NCBI RefSeq assembly: GCF_005047355.1
Contig: NZ_SUMC01000036.1
Span: forward strand, 20,233 to 84,232
Reading direction: 5' to 3'
DNA from: Actinacidiphila oryziradicis
GTDB lineage: Bacteria > Actinomycetota > Actinomycetes > Streptomycetales > Streptomycetaceae
Length of the DNA: 64,000 nt
Part shown: in pieces, positions 24,979-34,030 of the stretch
Numbering within the stretch: the first letter of the stretch is position 1
Layout of the letters: each line of letters opens with the position of its first letter
Position numbers and translations under genes: made by a program
The notes under the pieces: generated by a model
Told to the model about the DNA's origin: nothing
What the model saw: the letters and a program-made list of their open reading frames with translations, nothing else
Databases searched by the model: none

Positions 24979-25821
24979 ATGGCCTGGAACATCACCGGCG
25001 ACCTCGACGCCTTTCTCGCGGCAGCGGGCGGCTTCCTCCGTGCGCGGCCGGCGCAGAACACCGTACTTCTCACCCTCACGGACCAGCTCCGTACTCGTGG
25101 CCTCACCGCTTATGGGAACGAGCCACCGCTCTTCGGCTGGTGGACCGGGATCGACGGTGCCGTCGGCGGCGCGTTCATGCAGACTCCGCCGTACCACGTC
25201 AACCTCGGGACCGTGCCCGAAGCGGCGGCAGTGGCCCTGGCCGGGACCTGGGACGCGGCTCAGCCGCTGCCGGGCATCGCCGCGGAAGACCGCACCGCCG
25301 AGGCGTTCACCGCCGCCTGGCAGGCCCGCACCGGCGCCGGGGCCCGGATCGCCCAGCGCCAGCGGCTCTACCGGCTCGGCGAGCTGACGCCGGTACGCCC
25401 CGCGCCTCTGGGGCGCGCCAGAGTGGCGGGACCCGCCGACCGAGAACTGCTCGTCCGCTGGTACGACGCCTTCGCCGACGCCCTCCGGTCGCCCAGGGGC
25501 AACCACGCGGACTCTGTCGACGACCGCATCACGCACGGCGGCCTCACACTCTGGGAGGCCGGCGGCCAACCCGTGGCCATGGCCGGAGCCAGCCGGCTCA
25601 TCGCGCGATCGGTACGGGTCGCCCCCGTCTATACTCCACCTGGGTTACGTGGCCACGGCTACGCGGGCGCCGCCACCGCCGCCGTCAGCCAGGCGGCCCT
25701 CGACGCCGGTGCCGATGAGGTACTGCTCTTCACCGACCTCGCCAATCCCACCAGCAACGCCCTCTACCAGCGCCTGGGCTACCGCCCGGTGGACGACCGC
25801 ACCGTTGTGATCTTCACTTAG
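24979..25821 (+). CDS. GNAT family N-acetyltransferase, two-domain
   Basis: A 280-residue protein whose N-terminal half is a degenerate GNAT-like domain and whose C-terminal half has the active fold: VAPVYTPPGLRGHGYAGAAT as the acetyl-CoA loop and LFTDLANPTSNALYQRLGY as the final motif. Codon 223 (25645-25647, Leu in the PPGLRGHG loop) is TTA, so translation of the active half should require bldA. It is only six bases downstream of the GH25 gene, implying one transcript. The acceptor is unknown. Confidence 0.86.
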   Translation: MAWNITGDLDAFLAAAGGFLRARPAQNTVLLTLTDQLRTRGLTAYGNEPPLFGWWTGIDGAVGGAFMQTPPYHVNLGTVPEAAAVALAGTWDAAQPLPGIAAEDRTAEAFTAAWQARTGAGARIAQRQRLYRLGELTPVRPAPLGRARVAGPADRELLVRWYDAFADALRSPRGNHADSVDDRITHGGLTLWEAGGQPVAMAGASRLIARSVRVAPVYTPPGLRGHGYAGAATAAVSQAALDAGADEVLLFTDLANPTSNALYQRLGYRPVDDRTVVIFT

Positions 25822-25881
25822 GTCCTGGGACCCGGAACCGGAATGCCGGTCGTGGGAGTTGTTGCTGTACATACTAAATCT

Positions 25882-25893
25882 GCATACGTATGC
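25882..25893. promoter_or_regulatory. 12-bp perfect palindrome before MBL-fold gene
   Basis: GCATACGTATGC is fully self-complementary and lies in an unusually A/T-rich stretch (25860-25900) 26 bases before the GTG of the next gene. A site overlapping or just after the promoter is typical for a TetR- or MarR-type repressor, but no such gene is adjacent. Confidence 0.45.
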
Positions 25894-25918
25894 GATCCTT
25901 CAGCATCCAGGAGGTGCC

Positions 25919-27088
25919 GTGACCGGCTCCAGCCCGAAGCGCTCCCGCCTCTTCGCCGCACTGCGCCCCGCCGCCTTCGGCGCGGACCCCTCCGGAGACC
26001 GTATGGAGCGGATCCGGCGGTCGCCGAACTTCGCCGACGGCGTGTTCACGAACCCGGTGACCGCGCGGGTGACCCCGTCCTCGGGCGCCCTGATGAAAAT
26101 GGCCTCCTCCTACCTCAGCAAGGCGGAGCGTGCCCGCCGGGCCCCGTCCGGCCCCGTCCCGCTTTACGCGAAGACCCTCGCCGAGCTCGCCGAGCCTCCC
26201 GCCTCCGGGCTGAGGCTGACCTGGATGGGCCATTCCTCCGTGCTCGTCGAGATCGACGGGCGCCGGGTGCTCATCGACCCGGTGTGGGGCGAGCGCTGCT
26301 CACCGTTCTCCTTCGCCGGGCCCAAGAGGCTGCACCCCGTGCCGGTTCCGCTGGCGGACCTGGGCCCGGTGGACGCGATCGTCATCTCGCACGACCACTA
26401 CGACCACCTCGACATGCCGACCATCCGCGCCCTGGCCGGCACCGGTACCCGTTTCGTCGTCCCGCTCGGCGTGGGCGCCCACCTCGACCGCTGGGGCGTG
26501 CCCGAGGACCGTACGACCGAGCTCGACTGGAACGAATCCACCGACGTGGCCGGCCTCACCCTCACCGCCACCCCCGCCCGGCACTTCTGCGGCCGAGGGC
26601 TGCGCAACACCCAGCACACCCTCTGGGCCTCCTGGGTCGTCGCCGGGCCCGAGCACCGGGTCTTCCACAGCGGCGACACCGGATATTTCCCCGGCTTCGC
26701 CGACATCGGCTCCTCCTACGGGCCCTTCGATGCCACGATGATCCAGATCGGCGCTTACGGTGAATTCTGGCCCGACATTCACATGACCCCCGCCGAGGGC
26801 ATGCGCGCCCACCTCGATCTCCAGGGCGGCGCCCCCGCCGGCATCATGCTCCCCATTCACTGGGGCACCTTCAACCTCGCCCTGCACCCCTGGGAAGAGC
26901 CTGCCGAAGGCACCGTCGCCGCCGCCCGCCAAGCCGGCGCCCCGCTCGCCGTCCCCCGCCCGGGCGAGCCCTTCGAGCCCGCCGCCGGACTCCCGCTCGA
27001 CCCCTGGTGGCGGGGAATCGCCGCCGTCCCCGCCGGCACGGTATGGCCGCCGATCAGCGACGAGCAGCCGGACACGGCCAATGCGTAG
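25919..27088 (+). CDS. Metallo-beta-lactamase-fold hydrolase (NAPE-PLD/UlaG-like)
   Basis: A 389-residue protein. The GTG at 25919 has AGGAGG four bases upstream. The metal motif VISHDHYDHLD (HxHxDH pattern with the first His in SHDHYD) is clear, preceded by LTWMGHSSVLVEIDG and LIDPVWGERCSPF, and followed by HSGDTGYFPGF (metal Asp) and LPIHWGTFNLALH (last His). This order is that of the NAPE-PLD/RomA subgroup of the metallo-beta-lactamase superfamily, which cleave phosphoester or lactone-like bonds and include membrane-lipid enzymes. Its real substrate is not evident. Confidence 0.9.
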   Translation: MTGSSPKRSRLFAALRPAAFGADPSGDRMERIRRSPNFADGVFTNPVTARVTPSSGALMKMASSYLSKAERARRAPSGPVPLYAKTLAELAEPPASGLRLTWMGHSSVLVEIDGRRVLIDPVWGERCSPFSFAGPKRLHPVPVPLADLGPVDAIVISHDHYDHLDMPTIRALAGTGTRFVVPLGVGAHLDRWGVPEDRTTELDWNESTDVAGLTLTATPARHFCGRGLRNTQHTLWASWVVAGPEHRVFHSGDTGYFPGFADIGSSYGPFDATMIQIGAYGEFWPDIHMTPAEGMRAHLDLQGGAPAGIMLPIHWGTFNLALHPWEEPAEGTVAAARQAGAPLAVPRPGEPFEPAAGLPLDPWWRGIAAVPAGTVWPPISDEQPDTANA

Positions 27089-27397
27089 CCGCCTGCGGCT
27101 GGCATAGCGGGTGGTGTTTCCCGCCCGCCCACCCGTGCGGCTCCGTCGGTAGGTGCGGGTCTCCCACTGGGTGGTTGCGCGCCATCGGTGGCTGCGGGAG
27201 TCGATCGCGGTCGACCAGGCCTGCCCTCAGTGGTAATGGCGGGAGTGGCGGGTCCCCACAGGCTGGTAGCTTCCGATGGCGCTCGGCCGCTGGCGGCCGG
27301 CCAGGCGCCGCAGGCGTAGCCCGCCGCAGGCGGTCAGGTGTTCGAGGCGGAGCCAGTCCGCTCGGCTGTAGCGGTGTGGGGGCGGCCGGACGGTGCC
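27089..27397. other. Gene-free stretch between MBL-fold and MFS genes
   Basis: About 310 bases between two converging genes. No frame on either strand has a ribosome site with normal codon usage. The minus strand has short open stretches interrupted by stops that could be decayed coding sequence, but nothing recognisable. Confidence 0.5.
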
Positions 27398-28579
27398 TCA
27401 GCCGGGCGGCCGGGTGGCGGTGCGGGTGAGCCAGAGGGTTGTGGCCAGGCTGGCCGCCGACAGGGCGAGAAGCATGAGCGGAACGGCGGTGACGCTGGTC
27501 CACTCGATGCCCTGGCCCAGGGCGGGTGGGGCGGCGACGCCGCCGATCATGGAGGCGGCGATGACCCAGGCGCCGGCGCGGCGGGCGGTGGGCACGGCGC
27601 GAGTGAGCCAGGGGAGGCCGGTCGGGAAGATGGGGGCGATGAAGAGCCCGACCCCGGCGTAGGCGTAAGGGGCCAGGGCAGGGACGGTGGCCGGCGCGAG
27701 GCAGGCGGTCATGCCGGCGCAGCAGACGGTGATGATCCGCTCCGCCGACCAGCGAAGCGTCAGAGGCACGATGAGGAAGCGCCCGATGGTCATCATCAGC
27801 CAGTACACGGATGTGGCGGAGGCGGCGAGGGTCGCCGAGCGCCCCAGCGACTCAAGGTGCGTCGGCTCCCAGCCGCCGACCCCGGCCTCGACGCCCACGT
27901 GCAGGACGTAGAGGAGGATGAAGCCGAAGAGGAGGGGCGGCAGCGGAACCCGGCCGGCGGAGGAAGCGGAGGAAGTGGCCGAAGGCGCTGCGACGGGATC
28001 GCGATTCGTACGCACACCGCGTGTGCACAGCGCCAGCGACGCGGCGAGCACGGCGAACGCGCCGAAGGCGTACGGGTAGCGGTCGGTGCCCAGTACCGCG
28101 AGCAGCGCGGGTCCGGCGACGGCGCCGATGCCGAAGTGGGCGTTCAGGATGTTCAGCATGGCGGGGCTGCGGTCACCGAAGCCGACGGCGAAGAGCTGGT
28201 TGAGGCCGTAGTCGATGCCGCCGAAGCCCAGCCCGGTGAGAAGGGCCGCGGCGAGGGCGGAGGGCCAGTTGGGGGCGAGGGCGAAGGCGGCGGATCCGGC
28301 CGCCATCAGCCCGTACGAGAGGGTGAGCAGGGCCCGGTTGCCGATGCGGCCGTGGATGGCGTTGAAGGAGAGCACTCCGGCGACGCCGCCGATGAAGTGG
28401 GCGCTGAGCCCGAGCCCGGCCAGCGCGGGGGAGAGGCCGTAGTCATGCCGGAGGGCCGGGATGGCGGGGCCGTAGAGGGCTTGCAGGGCGCCGATGAGTA
28501 TGAAGCCGACGCAGGACGCGGCCACGGCCGGCCGCGAGAAGAGGCGGCCGGTCGTGGGGGCTTCGGCGAGGGTCGTCAC
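27398..28579 (-). CDS. MFS transporter
   Basis: A 393-residue major facilitator with about 12 membrane helices. A short cytosolic start is followed by SRPAVAASCVGFILIGALQA, a loop with GLSAHFIGGVAGVL, then GLGFGGIDYGLNQLFAVGF and a mid-protein cytosolic loop rich in Ser/Ala between helices 6 and 7. The GTG at 28579 overlaps the galactosidase stop by four bases (GTGA), so it is translationally coupled to lacZ. Context suggests uptake or release of a galactoside, and the carrier may replace the ABC permease whose relic lies upstream, which is inference. Confidence 0.88.
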   Translation of the reverse strand: MTTLAEAPTTGRLFSRPAVAASCVGFILIGALQALYGPAIPALRHDYGLSPALAGLGLSAHFIGGVAGVLSFNAIHGRIGNRALLTLSYGLMAAGSAAFALAPNWPSALAAALLTGLGFGGIDYGLNQLFAVGFGDRSPAMLNILNAHFGIGAVAGPALLAVLGTDRYPYAFGAFAVLAASLALCTRGVRTNRDPVAAPSATSSASSAGRVPLPPLLFGFILLYVLHVGVEAGVGGWEPTHLESLGRSATLAASATSVYWLMMTIGRFLIVPLTLRWSAERIITVCCAGMTACLAPATVPALAPYAYAGVGLFIAPIFPTGLPWLTRAVPTARRAGAWVIAASMIGGVAAPPALGQGIEWTSVTAVPLMLLALSAASLATTLWLTRTATRPPG

Positions 28580-31497
28580 TGACCGTTGTCCGGGACGGAG
28601 AAGGTGAAGGAGAAGGAGGCCGGGGCGGCGTCCAGCCGGTACCGGGGCAGGATGCCGGGCCCGCAGGACGCGCTGCCGATGCCCTGCTGGCCGTGGTCGA
28701 GGTTGAGCCAGATCCGCTCGCCGGGCACCAGGCCTGGGGTGTGGCCGGCGGCGTCGAGCTGTTCGGTGGTCCAGCGCCGGGCGGTGAACCAGAAGGCGGG
28801 CTCGCCGTCGATCCGGATGCCGGCGCCGTCCTCGCCACGCAGGTGTGCCCACCGCACATCGGCGCGGGCGCCGTTCTCCTGCGGGCGGACGTACGGGGTC
28901 TGCAGCGCGTCGACCGTAGCGGTGTAGCGGCCGATGCGGGAGGCGGCCCGGGTGTCGGGGTATGCCTCACCGGGGCCGCCGCCGTACCACGCGGCGTCGC
29001 CGAGGCTGCCGGGCAGCCCGAGTCGGACGCCGAGCCGGGGGAGCGGGACCTTCCAGTCGCCCTCGGGGGTGACGTCGACGGTCAGTCGCAGCCGGTCGTC
29101 GGTCGCGGTCCAGCGGTACACGGTGCGCAGTGCGAGGTCGCTGGCGGCGGGCGCGACGCGGGTGGTGACGGTCAGCGCGTCGCCGGACATCTCGACCCCG
29201 GCGATCCGGTGCCGCATCCGGTGCAGGCCCAGCTTGCGCCAGAGCAGCGCGGGCTGTCTCCCGGCCGGTGAGAGGGCTGCGACGTCATTGTCGGTCGGGG
29301 CCCGCCAGACGTCCAGCCGGGGGCCGGTGACCTGGAAACCGCGCAGGTGACGCAGCTCGCCCGTCGCCGCGTCGAAGGTTCCGGGCCCGAGGACCAGCAC
29401 CCCGCCCTCGCCCCGGCGCGGGGCGGCGGGCGGCTGCGGGGCGGGCGGTTCCGGGCGGACGGCGGCCAGCTGTGCCCAGGCCACCTCGTGCCCGGCCGCC
29501 GCCCAGGCCGTGTCGGCGGCCAGCACGGCCCGTACGGTCCACCATGCCTCGCCGCCGTGCGTGTGCGCCGGTGAGGGCAGCTTCAGCTCGGTGGACTCGC
29601 CGGGGGCGAGCGGCGGCACAGCCAGGGCGCCCTCGGCGACGGTGCCGTCCTCCGCCTCGTAGGCCCAGCCGAAGGCCAGATGTGACAGGTCCGCGAAGTC
29701 ATGGCCGTTGGTGATCCGGACGGTGCCGGATCCCGGGTCGCCCTCGATGCGGACCGGCTCGATCACCTTCTTGTACTCGATGAGGCCGGGGGACGGCGTG
29801 CGGTCGGGGAAGAGCAGCCCGTCGCAGACGAAATTGCCGTCGTGCAACTCCTCGCCGAAGTCGCCGCCGTATGCGAAGTACGGCGTGCCGTCGGCGATGC
29901 GTTGCGCGATGCCGTGGTCGATCCACTCCCAGACGAAGCCGCCCTGGAGGCGCTCATGGGTCTCGAACAGCCGCTGGTACTCGCTGAGTCCGCCGGGCCC
30001 GTTGCCCATGGCATGGGCGTACTCGCACAGGATGAAGGGCATCGCGCGCCGTTTGGCGTCCAGCGCGGGGTCCTCCAACGGGGTCTCCTCGCGGCGGCCG
30101 ATGAGTTCGACCTCGGCGTGGTCGGCGTACATGCGGGAGTAGATGTCGGTGTCGGCGCAGGTCCTGTCGCCCTCGTAATGGATGGGGCGGTGCGGGTCGC
30201 GGGCCCGGATCCACTGGGCCATGGCGGTCAGGCCGCGACCGGTGCCGCACTCGTTGCCGAGCGACCAGATCACGATGGCGGGGTGGTTCTTGTCGCGCTC
30301 GACCATCCGCGCGGCACGGTCGAGCAGCGCGGGGGTCCAGCGGTCGTCGTCGGCGGGGTTACCGCGCCAGTCCTCCAGCTTGACGAAGCCATGGGTCTCC
30401 AGGTCGCACTCGTCGATGACCCACAGGCCCAGCTCGTCGCAGAGGCCGAGGAAGGCGGGGTGCGGCGGGTAGTGGCTGGTGCGCACCGCGTTGATGTTGT
30501 GCTGCTTCATCAGCAGCAGATCGGCGCGCATGGTCGCCAGGTCCACCGCCCGGCCGTGTTCGGGGTGGAACTCATGGCGGTTGACGCCGCGGAAGAGGAT
30601 CCGTCTGCCGTTGACCTTGAGGACGCCGTCCTCGATCACGATCGTACGGAAGCCGATCCGCAACGGGACGCGCTCGCCCGCGGTGGCCAGCTCGGCCTCG
30701 TACAGGCGCGGCGTCTCCGCCGTCCACGGCTCCACGGCGATGCTCGCCGCCTCGCCCGCGGCGATGTCCAGGCCCAGCTCCGGGACGGTGATCCGGCTAC
30801 CGTGGTTCGAATCCACCAGCAGGGTGCCCTCGCCGGTGCGGTGGTCGTAGTCCGCGTGCACGAAGAAGTCCCCGGCCGCCTCCTCCGGCCGGTGCAGCAG
30901 GGTGACATCGCGGAAGATGCCCGGCAGCCACCACTGGTCCTGGTCCTCCAGATAGCTGGCGGCCGACCACTGGTGCACCCGGACGGCCAGCACATTGCCC
31001 TCCGGCCGCAGCAGATGCCCGACGGAGTACTCGGCGGGCAGCCGGCTGCCCTTGAAGACGCCCAGTTCCTCGCCGTTGAGCCAGATCTTGGCGGCGGATT
31101 CGATGCCGTCGAAGCGCAGTGCCGCGTCGCCGCCGCCCGGCCAGTCCCCGGGGAGGTCGAAGGTGAACCGGTGGTCGCCGGTCGGGTTCTCGGTGGGGAC
31201 GTACGGGGGCTCCACCGGGAAGGGGTAGAGGGTGTTGGTGTACGCGGGCGCGCCATGGCCGTGCAGCACCCAGTGCGCTGGCACCGGCAGGGTCTCCCAG
31301 TGCGCGGCGTCGAAGTCCGGCCGGGCGAAGGACTCGTCCTCGGCCTGCGCGGCCGGCGCCAGGCGGAATCCCCACCGGCCGTTCAGACTCAGCCGTGCCG
31401 CGTCGGAAGCCGGGTACCAGGCGCGCGGTGGCAGGGCTCCGGTGCCGGGGGCGGGGTCTTCGTAGTAGGGCAGGGCGAGGGGTTGTTCGCGGGTCAT
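28576..31497 (-). CDS. lacZ: Beta-galactosidase, GH2 (LacZ-type)
   Basis: A 973-residue cytosolic enzyme. In order: jelly-roll sugar-binding domain (RLSLNGRWGFRLAPA), two immunoglobulin-like domains, the TIM barrel with GVNRHEFHPEHG, VIWSLGNECG (acid/base Glu) and MPFILCEYAHAMGNG (nucleophile Glu), a linker domain and the beta-galactosidase small-chain domain ending FSFTFSVPDNGQ. This is the full LacZ layout and length. The ATG at 31497 has AGGAG five bases upstream; the longer frame has no ribosome site. It hydrolyses terminal beta-galactosides. The MFS gene is coupled downstream and a ROK regulator lies further upstream. Confidence 0.94.
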   Translation of the reverse strand: MTREQPLALPYYEDPAPGTGALPPRAWYPASDAARLSLNGRWGFRLAPAAQAEDESFARPDFDAAHWETLPVPAHWVLHGHGAPAYTNTLYPFPVEPPYVPTENPTGDHRFTFDLPGDWPGGGDAALRFDGIESAAKIWLNGEELGVFKGSRLPAEYSVGHLLRPEGNVLAVRVHQWSAASYLEDQDQWWLPGIFRDVTLLHRPEEAAGDFFVHADYDHRTGEGTLLVDSNHGSRITVPELGLDIAAGEAASIAVEPWTAETPRLYEAELATAGERVPLRIGFRTIVIEDGVLKVNGRRILFRGVNRHEFHPEHGRAVDLATMRADLLLMKQHNINAVRTSHYPPHPAFLGLCDELGLWVIDECDLETHGFVKLEDWRGNPADDDRWTPALLDRAARMVERDKNHPAIVIWSLGNECGTGRGLTAMAQWIRARDPHRPIHYEGDRTCADTDIYSRMYADHAEVELIGRREETPLEDPALDAKRRAMPFILCEYAHAMGNGPGGLSEYQRLFETHERLQGGFVWEWIDHGIAQRIADGTPYFAYGGDFGEELHDGNFVCDGLLFPDRTPSPGLIEYKKVIEPVRIEGDPGSGTVRITNGHDFADLSHLAFGWAYEAEDGTVAEGALAVPPLAPGESTELKLPSPAHTHGGEAWWTVRAVLAADTAWAAAGHEVAWAQLAAVRPEPPAPQPPAAPRRGEGGVLVLGPGTFDAATGELRHLRGFQVTGPRLDVWRAPTDNDVAALSPAGRQPALLWRKLGLHRMRHRIAGVEMSGDALTVTTRVAPAASDLALRTVYRWTATDDRLRLTVDVTPEGDWKVPLPRLGVRLGLPGSLGDAAWYGGGPGEAYPDTRAASRIGRYTATVDALQTPYVRPQENGARADVRWAHLRGEDGAGIRIDGEPAFWFTARRWTTEQLDAAGHTPGLVPGERIWLNLDHGQQGIGSASCGPGILPRYRLDAAPASFSFTFSVPDNGQ

Positions 31498-31520
31498 GGA
31501 TCTCCTGGAATACGGGACGG

Positions 31521-31640
31521 TCAGCCTTTGATGCCAGTCTGTGCCACACCCTGCACCAGCCACCGCTGGAGGAAGGCGAAGACGAACACGAGCGGAAGGA
31601 TCGATACGGCGGAGGCGGTGAACAGTTCGTGGAGCGTAGA
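31521..31640 (-). pseudogene. Relic: C-terminus of sugar ABC transporter permease
   Basis: One minus-strand frame reads LHELFTASAVSILPLVFV, FAFLQRWLVQGVAQTGIKG and stop. This is the characteristic ending of MalG-type carbohydrate ABC permeases (final helix, then QRWxVQGxxxGxxKG). Upstream of about 31640 the match ends abruptly and nothing of the rest of the transporter remains. It lies 23 bases before lacZ, where the permease gene would have ended in an ABC-lacZ operon. A deletion removed the transporter. Confidence 0.75.
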
Positions 31641-31682
31641 CGAAGCCAGAGGGGAGGGACTTTGACGGCCTCTCGGGAGCGG

Positions 31683-31714
31683 GCCCGGTCGTTCGGCGGC
31701 TCGAACGACCGGGC
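31683..31714. terminator. 13-bp-stem hairpin between relics
   Basis: GCCCGGTCGTTCG and CGAACGACCGGGC pair perfectly around a six-base loop. It lies after the ricin-lectin relic on the minus strand and is probably that gene's old terminator. Confidence 0.55.
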
Positions 31715-31724
31715 TGCGAACGGC

Positions 31725-32045
31725 GGTTGTCCCGCGGACTGCCGACGCCAGGACTGGTTGCCGCCCCCGCCGCAGGTCCAGAGGATCACCGGGGTGCCGT
31801 CAGCGGTGCCTCAGTCGCTGGCGTCGAGGCATTTGCCGGTCTTCTCGTTGACGTCTGGCCGCTGGCACTGGTCTGCCATCGCATCAAGGCGGTGCCGGCG
31901 CAGACGGCCGGCGGCCGCGCCGTTCGCCGTGCCGGCGGCTGCCAGGCAGCCGCCGTCGCCGTCGGTGAGGCGGCCCCGGGCGTCGTACGACCAGGCCTGG
32001 CCGCCTGCCGCCGGGCAGGAGGCGGTCTGCGCGGCCGAGGAGTCG
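31725..32045 (-). pseudogene. Relic: ricin-B lectin domain of a secreted protein
   Basis: Three minus-strand frames together give the repeats of a ricin-type beta-trefoil: SCPAAGGQAWSYDARGRL and GGCLAAAGTANGA, then CAGTALMRWQTSASG in another frame, then VNEKTGKCLDASD and VILWTCGGGGNQSWR. The QxW-like signatures (QAW, MRW, QSW) and GKCLDAS are diagnostic. Frameshifts and an internal stop break the domain, and no catalytic domain or start remains; the ROK gene now abuts it. It was probably the C-terminus of a glycoside hydrolase. Confidence 0.65.
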
Positions 32046-32049
32046 CGTC

Positions 32050-33309
32050 CTAAGGTGTGCTGCGGGTCCTTGCCGTCGTGGTGGTGCGGCGTGCTGTCTT
32101 CTGGGTGATCTGGGATTTCTGTCCCACCGACGCGAGCGACCCTTCGAGAGCCAAGGTCGCCGCGCCGAGGCTCACGGGGTTGGACGAGATCGGGCACAGC
32201 ACGATCTCCGTGCTCGCCAGCGGGCGGCGCAGTGCGTGCCGGGCGACCGCCTCGCGGACCTCGGCGAGCAGCGGCGGCCCGAGATTGCTCGCCACCCAGC
32301 TGCTGAGCACGATCATCTCCGGATTGAGGAGGTTGACGAGATCGGCGACGGCGGCACCCAGATAGCGGGCGGTGTCGCGGACCACCTTCACCGCCACCGG
32401 GTCGCCCGTCCGCACCCCGTCGGCCAGCGCGGCGATGGTCGCGGTCTGGTCGCCGGGGTGGAGCAGCGGGCTCTCGGGAGCCAGTTCCCGGAGGTTCTGC
32501 ATAATGCCGGGGGCGCCGACATACGTCTCCACGCAGCCGTGGTTCCCGCAGTGGCAGAGCCGCCCGTCCAGGACGAGGGTGGTGTGGCCCCACTCGCCCG
32601 CGCTGTTGGTCACCCCCCGGTGCAGGGCGCCGCCGAGCGCGATCCCGGCGCCCACTCCGGTACCGAGGTTGACGACCACGACGTCGTCATGGCCGCGTGC
32701 GGCGCCGAACCACAGCTCGGCTATGGTGCAGGCACGCAGCGGGTTGTCCAGGTACAGGCGGTACGGGATGTGCTCGGCCAGCAGGCTCAGCAACGGCACG
32801 TCGTGCCAGTCCCAGTTGGGCGCGAAGACCGACACCCCGCCCTCGGGGTCCACCATCCCGGGCATGCTGATCCCGACCCCGAGCACCCGCGTCGTGGGGA
32901 TTGCGGCCTGCGCGACAACGCTCGCCACGGCCGAGGCGATATGGGCCACGGCCTGCGCCGGTTCGTTCTCGCCCGGACGGAGTTCCTCCTCGGCGCGGGC
33001 GACCACCGTGAGCGTGAGGTCGAAAAGCTCGACGTGGATGTATGTCTCGGCGACGTCCACCCCGATCAGCGCCCCGCCATCGGCGTTCACCGCGACCAGG
33101 CCGCGCGGCCGGCCGCCGTCGGAGTCCTCGTAGCCGACCTCGAGCAGCAGCCCCAGCTCCAGCAGCTCGCCGACGAGATTGGCGACGGTCGCCAGGCTCA
33201 GCCCGGTCGCGGCGGCGAGTTCCTGCCGGCTGACGGGGGACTCGGCGACGATGTGCCGCAGTACTCCGTAGCGATTGGCCGTACGTATGTCCCGGGACGT
33301 CCGCTTCAT
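32050..33309 (-). CDS. ROK family transcriptional regulator
   Basis: A 419-residue sugar-sensing regulator. The N-terminus has a MarR-like winged helix (VSRQELAAATGLSLATVANL); then the ROK fold with ATP-like site LIGVDVAETYIHVE, VVVVNLGTGVGAGIALGG and the zinc signature CHCGNHGCVETYVG. The ATG at 33309 follows GGAGGGGG. ROK repressors respond to sugars or sugar phosphates. Lying upstream of lacZ and the sugar-gene relics on the same strand, it is the probable regulator of the locus. The last 25 residues are Thr/Arg-rich and unlike the family, possibly because the original 3' end was altered. Confidence 0.9.
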   Translation of the reverse strand: MKRTSRDIRTANRYGVLRHIVAESPVSRQELAAATGLSLATVANLVGELLELGLLLEVGYEDSDGGRPRGLVAVNADGGALIGVDVAETYIHVELFDLTLTVVARAEEELRPGENEPAQAVAHIASAVASVVAQAAIPTTRVLGVGISMPGMVDPEGGVSVFAPNWDWHDVPLLSLLAEHIPYRLYLDNPLRACTIAELWFGAARGHDDVVVVNLGTGVGAGIALGGALHRGVTNSAGEWGHTTLVLDGRLCHCGNHGCVETYVGAPGIMQNLRELAPESPLLHPGDQTATIAALADGVRTGDPVAVKVVRDTARYLGAAVADLVNLLNPEMIVLSSWVASNLGPPLLAEVREAVARHALRRPLASTEIVLCPISSNPVSLGAATLALEGSLASVGQKSQITQKTARRTTTTARTRSTP

Positions 33310-33422
33310 GGCGCAGCCCCCTCCGTCCCACGTCGTGCCACCCCTGATGACCGGCAAGGCTATTGCTTTGCCCAGACGTTGGACAACCCCTTAGGAAAAG
33401 CACTATTGAAAGTCCCCGGGAG

Positions 33423-33965
33423 TCAGGAGGCGTCGGCGATCCGGGCTGCCAGCGCCGCCACGTCCACCGGCCGGGTGGTGTCCACCCGGTGCACGGCCCC
33501 CAGCCCGAGCGGCTCGGCCACCCCTGCCCAGAACCGCCATTCCTCCTCGAAGAAGAGCGTGCCTTCGGCGTGCACGCTGTGCCTGCCGGGCGCCCGTTCC
33601 TGGAAGCGGCGGCGGGCGGTCTCCAGCGGCACCTCGCACCACACCTCGTGCACCCCGCAGGCGCCGGCGCGCCGCAGGCCCGCGGCGGCGACGGGCCGTA
33701 GATGCGCCAGCCACGGGCTCTCCAGCACCGCGCCGACGGGGGCGTCGGCCAGCAGGGTCCACAGCGTCTCGGCGGCGGCGATACCGAGGACGCGGCTCCA
33801 CTCGCGGGCGGTGCTGCCCGCGGGCCGGAGGGCGGCCATGGTGTCCGCCAGGGTCTCCTTCACCGCGTCCTTGCTGAACAGTGGCAGTTCCAACTCGTTG
33901 GCCAGAGCCCTCGCCAAGGTTGTCTTGCCGGCCCCGGGGAGCCCGTTGACCAGAACGGCTAGCAT
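33423..33965 (-). CDS. Small AAA/kinase-like P-loop protein
   Basis: A 180-residue protein of the P-loop small-molecule kinase fold. Walker A GLPGAGKTTLARALANEL is at the N-terminus, followed by FSKDAVKETLADTM (substrate Asp typical of chloramphenicol/gluconate-type kinases), VLESPWLAHLRP and the lid EVPLETARRRFQERA. The ATG at 33965 gives the normal start MLAVLVNGLPGAGKT. It likely phosphorylates a small alcohol or antibiotic-like compound; substrate unknown. It lies between the ROK gene and the ABC unit and seems independent. Confidence 0.82.
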   Translation of the reverse strand: MLAVLVNGLPGAGKTTLARALANELELPLFSKDAVKETLADTMAALRPAGSTAREWSRVLGIAAAETLWTLLADAPVGAVLESPWLAHLRPVAAAGLRRAGACGVHEVWCEVPLETARRRFQERAPGRHSVHAEGTLFFEEEWRFWAGVAEPLGLGAVHRVDTTRPVDVAALAARIADAS

Positions 33966-34030
33966 GCGGCGACCATAACGCCCGGATGCCCGGAAGTTCA
34001 TGACGAACTACCGCCGGGGAAGCCCTCGCC

